Positions 13,853-16,819 of a stretch of 16,819 nt of DNA are shown here, in pieces. Position numbers and translations under genes: made by a program. The notes under the pieces were generated by a model. It was given only the letters and a program-made list of their open reading frames with translations, did no database searches and was not told the DNA's origin. This DNA comes from Leptolyngbya sp. SIO4C1 (lineage in GTDB: Bacteria > Cyanobacteriota > Cyanobacteriia > Phormidesmidales > Phormidesmidaceae): NCBI GenBank assembly GCA_010671975.1, contig JAAHIA010000051.1, positions 1 to 16,819 on the forward strand. Direction: 5' to 3'. How positions within the stretch are numbered: the first letter of the stretch is position 1; each line of letters starts with the position of its first letter.

Positions 13853-15163
13853 ATGCAATCTGAATATCGTCAGCGGCGACAGGCTGTGATGGAGGCAATC
13901 GGTGGTGGCACCGCGATTTTTCGCAGCGCGCCGATGGCGGTCATGCACAACGATGTCGAGCATCCGTTCCGCCAGGAGAGCGACTTTTTCTACCTGACGG
14001 GCTTCAATGAGCCAGAGGCTGTCGCGGTGCTAGCCCCGCACCATGACGAGCATCAGTTTGTGCTGTTTGTGCGTCCCAAAGATCTAGAAAAGGAAATTTG
14101 GTCGGGCTATCGAGTTGGGGTCGAGGCTGCCAAAGCCCGCTACGGCGCAGACGAAGTCTATTCCATTACTGAGCTAGACGAGAAGCTGACGCAGTACGTT
14201 GAGCGGGCCGAACGGCTCTACTATCACTTCGGCTGCGATCGCAGCTTCAATGACAAAATCGTAGCGCTATGGCAGCGGCTGATTGCCACCTACCCCAAGC
14301 GCGGTGCCGGGCCCGTAGCGATTGAGGATGCTAAGCTGCTGCTGCAGACGTTTCGTCGGGTAAAGAGCCCGGCCGAGCTAGCGCGCATTCGCCGCGCCGT
14401 GGCTATTACGGCCAAGGCTCACAACCATGCGCGAGCGATCGCACAGCCAGGCCGCTATGAGTATGAAATCCAGGCCGAAATGGAGCATATTTTTCGGCTA
14501 GAGGGGGCAATAGGGCCGGCCTACCCCTCGATTGTCGCCTCTGGCGCTAACGCCTGTATTTTGCACTACATCGAAAACAATCGACAAATGCAGGCAGAGG
14601 ACCTGCTGCTGATTGACGCTGGCTGCGCTTACGACTACTACAATGCTGACATCACCCGCACTTTTCCAGTCGGCAGCCAGTTTACGCCTGAGCAGCGAAC
14701 CCTCTATGAGCTGGTGCTCGAAGCGCAGCTGCAGGCAATTGAGGCAGTACAGCCGGGGCGACCGTTCAACGAGTTTCACGATGCGGCGACGCGCACAATC
14801 ACCGCTGGGCTAATCGAGCTAGGTCTGCTTGCCGGTGAAGTCGATCAGCTGATCGAAGAAAAGAAGCACAAGGCCTTTTTCATGCATGGTACGGGCCACT
14901 TTTTAGGGCTGGACGTGCACGATAGCGGCATTTTGCGCAACCCCGATAAAACCTGGCGGCCATTTACCGCCGGCAACGTGGTCACGGTGGAGCCCGGTAT
15001 CTACATTTCCCCCCACTACGAACCAGCCGAAGGCCAGCCGGCTATCAACTCGCGCTGGCTTGGCATCGGCGTTCGGATTGAGGACGACGTGCTGGTGACT
15101 GAGAGCGGCCATGAAGTTTTGACAGCGGCTGTCCCGAAAACGCTTGCAGCAATGGAAGCTTAA
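13853..15163 (+). CDS. pepP: Xaa-Pro aminopeptidase (M24B, PepP type)
   Basis: This cytosolic metallopeptidase removes N-terminal residues preceding proline. The 436-residue protein has the AMP_N creatinase-like N-domain (HPFRQESDFFYLTGFNEPEAVAVL, residues 37-60). The pita-bread catalytic domain carries dimetal ligands Asp255 and Asp266 (LIDAGCAYDYYNADITRT), His349 (HGTGHFLGLDVHD), Glu380 (TVEPGIYI) and Glu410 (GVRIEDD). All are present, as is the second-shell His356, so activity is expected. The ATG at 13853 is chosen over a TTG at 13841; GAGG at 13847 is only 2 bases away, so the start is not certain. It is probably co-transcribed with the MBL-fold gene. Confidence 0.92.
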   Translation: MQSEYRQRRQAVMEAIGGGTAIFRSAPMAVMHNDVEHPFRQESDFFYLTGFNEPEAVAVLAPHHDEHQFVLFVRPKDLEKEIWSGYRVGVEAAKARYGADEVYSITELDEKLTQYVERAERLYYHFGCDRSFNDKIVALWQRLIATYPKRGAGPVAIEDAKLLLQTFRRVKSPAELARIRRAVAITAKAHNHARAIAQPGRYEYEIQAEMEHIFRLEGAIGPAYPSIVASGANACILHYIENNRQMQAEDLLLIDAGCAYDYYNADITRTFPVGSQFTPEQRTLYELVLEAQLQAIEAVQPGRPFNEFHDAATRTITAGLIELGLLAGEVDQLIEEKKHKAFFMHGTGHFLGLDVHDSGILRNPDKTWRPFTAGNVVTVEPGIYISPHYEPAEGQPAINSRWLGIGVRIEDDVLVTESGHEVLTAAVPKTLAAMEA

Positions 15164-15307
15164 AGATAGTCTCTAAGGCAGCCAAAATATTGTGCAAAAA
15201 CTTGCGATCTGCTCTCGCTTAACGGTATTAAACCCTCCACAATTGTTGGCTCATGCGTTCCCAGTTGACACTTAAGATGCGCTTTTGCTGCGGGGAGAAT
15301 TTAACCT

Positions 15308-16819
15308 GTGAAATGGAAACAGCTACTGCCCGGCGTCTTGGGCGTTGCCGGAGCATTGCTACTGGCGCTGCCATCAGAGGCGGCTAGACTCCAATCGTGG
15401 CGGTTCAATGCGCGAGAAAATCAGCTCACATTCTCTACTGATACGCCCGTACAGCCGCGCGCGCAGCTAATTTTTAGCCCCACCCGACTGGTGATTGACC
15501 TGCCGGGCACCAGCCTTGGCCGCTCTGCTACCGATCGCTCAGTCGGGCGCGGTGTCCGCGAGGTGCGCGTCGGCCAGTTTGAGGCGCAGACTACCCGTAT
15601 TGTCATCGAGCTAGAGCCTGGCTACATTCTGGATCCGCAGCAGATAGTCGTGCAGGGCGAAACCAGTCGCGACTGGCGCGTACAAATTCCGCAGCCGCAG
15701 CGGGGCGACCCGCCTAACAATGCGCCGACTACAGCGGCAGCCGCAGCCCAAAATAGCGTCAGTCGCGAGTCAGCTGAGGCGGCTACGCAGATTCAAGGGA
15801 TTGTCGCTACCGCAGATGGTTTCTTTGTGCGCACGCGCGGTGCGGTGCCTGAAATCTCGGTGCGTCGAACGGCAGAGCGGCACGATCGCAATCGCAAAAT
15901 CATCATCGAGGTGAGCGACGCTGCGATCGCGGCTGGGCTAACCCAGCAGAGCCTGCCGCGCAATCGCTACAGCATCAGCGGCTGGGAGGTAACTCAAACT
16001 TCCATATCACCGCCCCAGGTCGAAATTACCCTGAGCCTGGCAGATAGCAGCCCTGACTGGGCCGTACGGGCCAGCGACATTGGTGGCGTGGTAATTTTGC
16101 CAGAGGGCGTGTCTATTCGCGATGTGGCCGATAGCGGTAGTCCCACAGCGGGACGTTCGGTGGCGGTGTCTCCTGCACCGGATGAAATCGCTGAGGCCGA
16201 CGTGCGGCCGCCCAGTCCGCCGCCTGCCGATGCGCCAGAGGTGCCGCCCGCGCCGGCAGAGCTGCCGCAGGTGCGTCGAGGCCGCTATGTGGTCGTGCTC
16301 GATCCGGGACATGGGGGGCGCGATCCGGGCGCAGTGGGCATTGGCGGCCTGCAGGAAAAAGAGGTGATTTTTCCCATTACTCAGCAGGTTGCCGAGCTGC
16401 TGAGCGAGCAGGGGGTCGAGGTGGTGCTAACGCGCACCGGCGACTATGAGCTCGACCTAGAGCCGCGCGTGCGCATCGCCGAGCGCGCTAATGCTACCGT
16501 CTTTGTCAGCATTCACGCCAACGCCATTAATCTCAGCCGTCCCGATGTAAATGGCTTGGAGACCTACTACTATTCCAGCGAAGGCGCGCGCTTTGCCCGA
16601 ACTGTTCACAATATCGTGCTGCGCGAGCTAGGCATGCGCGATCGCAGCGTCCGCCAGGCTCGGTTCTACGTAATTCGCAATACCTCGATGCCGGCCATTT
16701 TGATCGAAACCGGCTTTGTCACCGGTGCCGAAGATGCGCCCAACCTACGCGATCCGCTTTGGCAAACGCGCATGGCAGCCGCGATCGCGCAGGGAATTTT
16801 GACCTATCTCCAGCGCTAG
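15308..16819 (+). CDS. amiC: N-acetylmuramoyl-L-alanine amidase, AMIN + Amidase_3 (AmiC type)
   Basis: This periplasmic amidase cleaves the bond between MurNAc and L-alanine in peptidoglycan, in cell separation and, in filamentous cyanobacteria, nanopore formation in septa. The 503-residue protein has a signal peptide (residues 1 to about 26, ending SEAA). A first AMIN domain follows (about 27-128), then a probable second AMIN-like repeat (about 162-268) and a Pro-rich linker (296-324). The Amidase_3 domain starts YVVVLDPGHGG. Zinc and catalytic residues are complete: His335, Glu350 (LQEKEV), His403 (SIHANA) and Glu467 (LIETGFVT). The start is GTG with GGGGAG 10 bases upstream. The TAG stop occupies the last three bases of the window, so the gene is whole. 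Cyanobacterial amiC genes often occur in tandem; any second copy would lie outside the window. Confidence 0.92.
   Translation: MKWKQLLPGVLGVAGALLLALPSEAARLQSWRFNARENQLTFSTDTPVQPRAQLIFSPTRLVIDLPGTSLGRSATDRSVGRGVREVRVGQFEAQTTRIVIELEPGYILDPQQIVVQGETSRDWRVQIPQPQRGDPPNNAPTTAAAAAQNSVSRESAEAATQIQGIVATADGFFVRTRGAVPEISVRRTAERHDRNRKIIIEVSDAAIAAGLTQQSLPRNRYSISGWEVTQTSISPPQVEITLSLADSSPDWAVRASDIGGVVILPEGVSIRDVADSGSPTAGRSVAVSPAPDEIAEADVRPPSPPPADAPEVPPAPAELPQVRRGRYVVVLDPGHGGRDPGAVGIGGLQEKEVIFPITQQVAELLSEQGVEVVLTRTGDYELDLEPRVRIAERANATVFVSIHANAINLSRPDVNGLETYYYSSEGARFARTVHNIVLRELGMRDRSVRQARFYVIRNTSMPAILIETGFVTGAEDAPNLRDPLWQTRMAAAIAQGILTYLQR

Noticed and set aside
15265..15270. TTGACA as the -35 of the amiC promoter
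   Set aside because: It is a perfect hexamer, but no -10-like sequence lies 16-18 bases downstream (GCTGCGG region).

Overview
The window is chromosomal DNA from a cyanobacterium. The evidence is the repeated HIP1 octamer GCGATCGC (for example at 139, 1062, 5808 and 6719), a group 1 SigA typical of the phylum, a cyanobacterial-type LexA with a matching LexA box, a plant/cyanobacterial-type glycerate 3-kinase, a DUF3352 protein and an AMIN-domain amidase. The moderately high GC and gene set would fit a Leptolyngbya-like filamentous lineage, but the genus cannot be fixed from this sequence. Almost all of it reads as core chromosome. No transposase, integrase, phage gene or CRISPR array was seen.

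Layout. (a) 1-77: an orphan 5' half of an initiator tRNA joined abruptly to a truncated upp. (b) 78-3128, minus strand: a three-gene operon URC1 (GTP cyclohydrolase II-like), URC4 (DUF1688) and upp. These are the hallmark genes of the URC uracil-catabolism pathway, which releases nitrogen from pyrimidines. An NtcA-like palindrome lies upstream. (c) 3403-4125: thyX, divergent from the URC operon. (d) 4299-6320: a degenerate response-regulator receiver protein, a 500-base spacer carrying a good sigma-70-type promoter, then sigA. (e) 6343-7093: a perfect 28-base palindrome, a LexA box and lexA. (f) 7172-10043: a membrane-anchored DUF3352 protein and glycerate 3-kinase of photorespiration. (g) 10127-11246: a STAS-domain protein and msrA. 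(h) 11276-12790: the most unusual region, a ParM-like actin ATPase with a histone-H1-like Lys/Ala/Thr tail, overlapping a small ribbon-helix-helix protein. It is preceded by a pair of 16-base iteron-like repeats and a perfect 16+16 inverted repeat overlying an extended -10 promoter. Together these look like a chromosomal ParMRC-type module. (i) 13059-15163: a Tat-exported MBL-fold protein with a degenerate metal motif, and a Xaa-Pro aminopeptidase. (j) 15308-16819: a periplasmic N-acetylmuramoyl-L-alanine amidase whose stop codon ends the window.

Functional links inferred from the sequence: upp, URC4 and URC1 act on uracil/UMP, with thyX alongside in pyrimidine metabolism. sigA and lexA are global regulators side by side. 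The ParM-like and RHH genes almost certainly work as a pair, since they overlap by 25 bases. The main quality concern is the left edge, where the tRNA/upp junction may be an assembly chimera.
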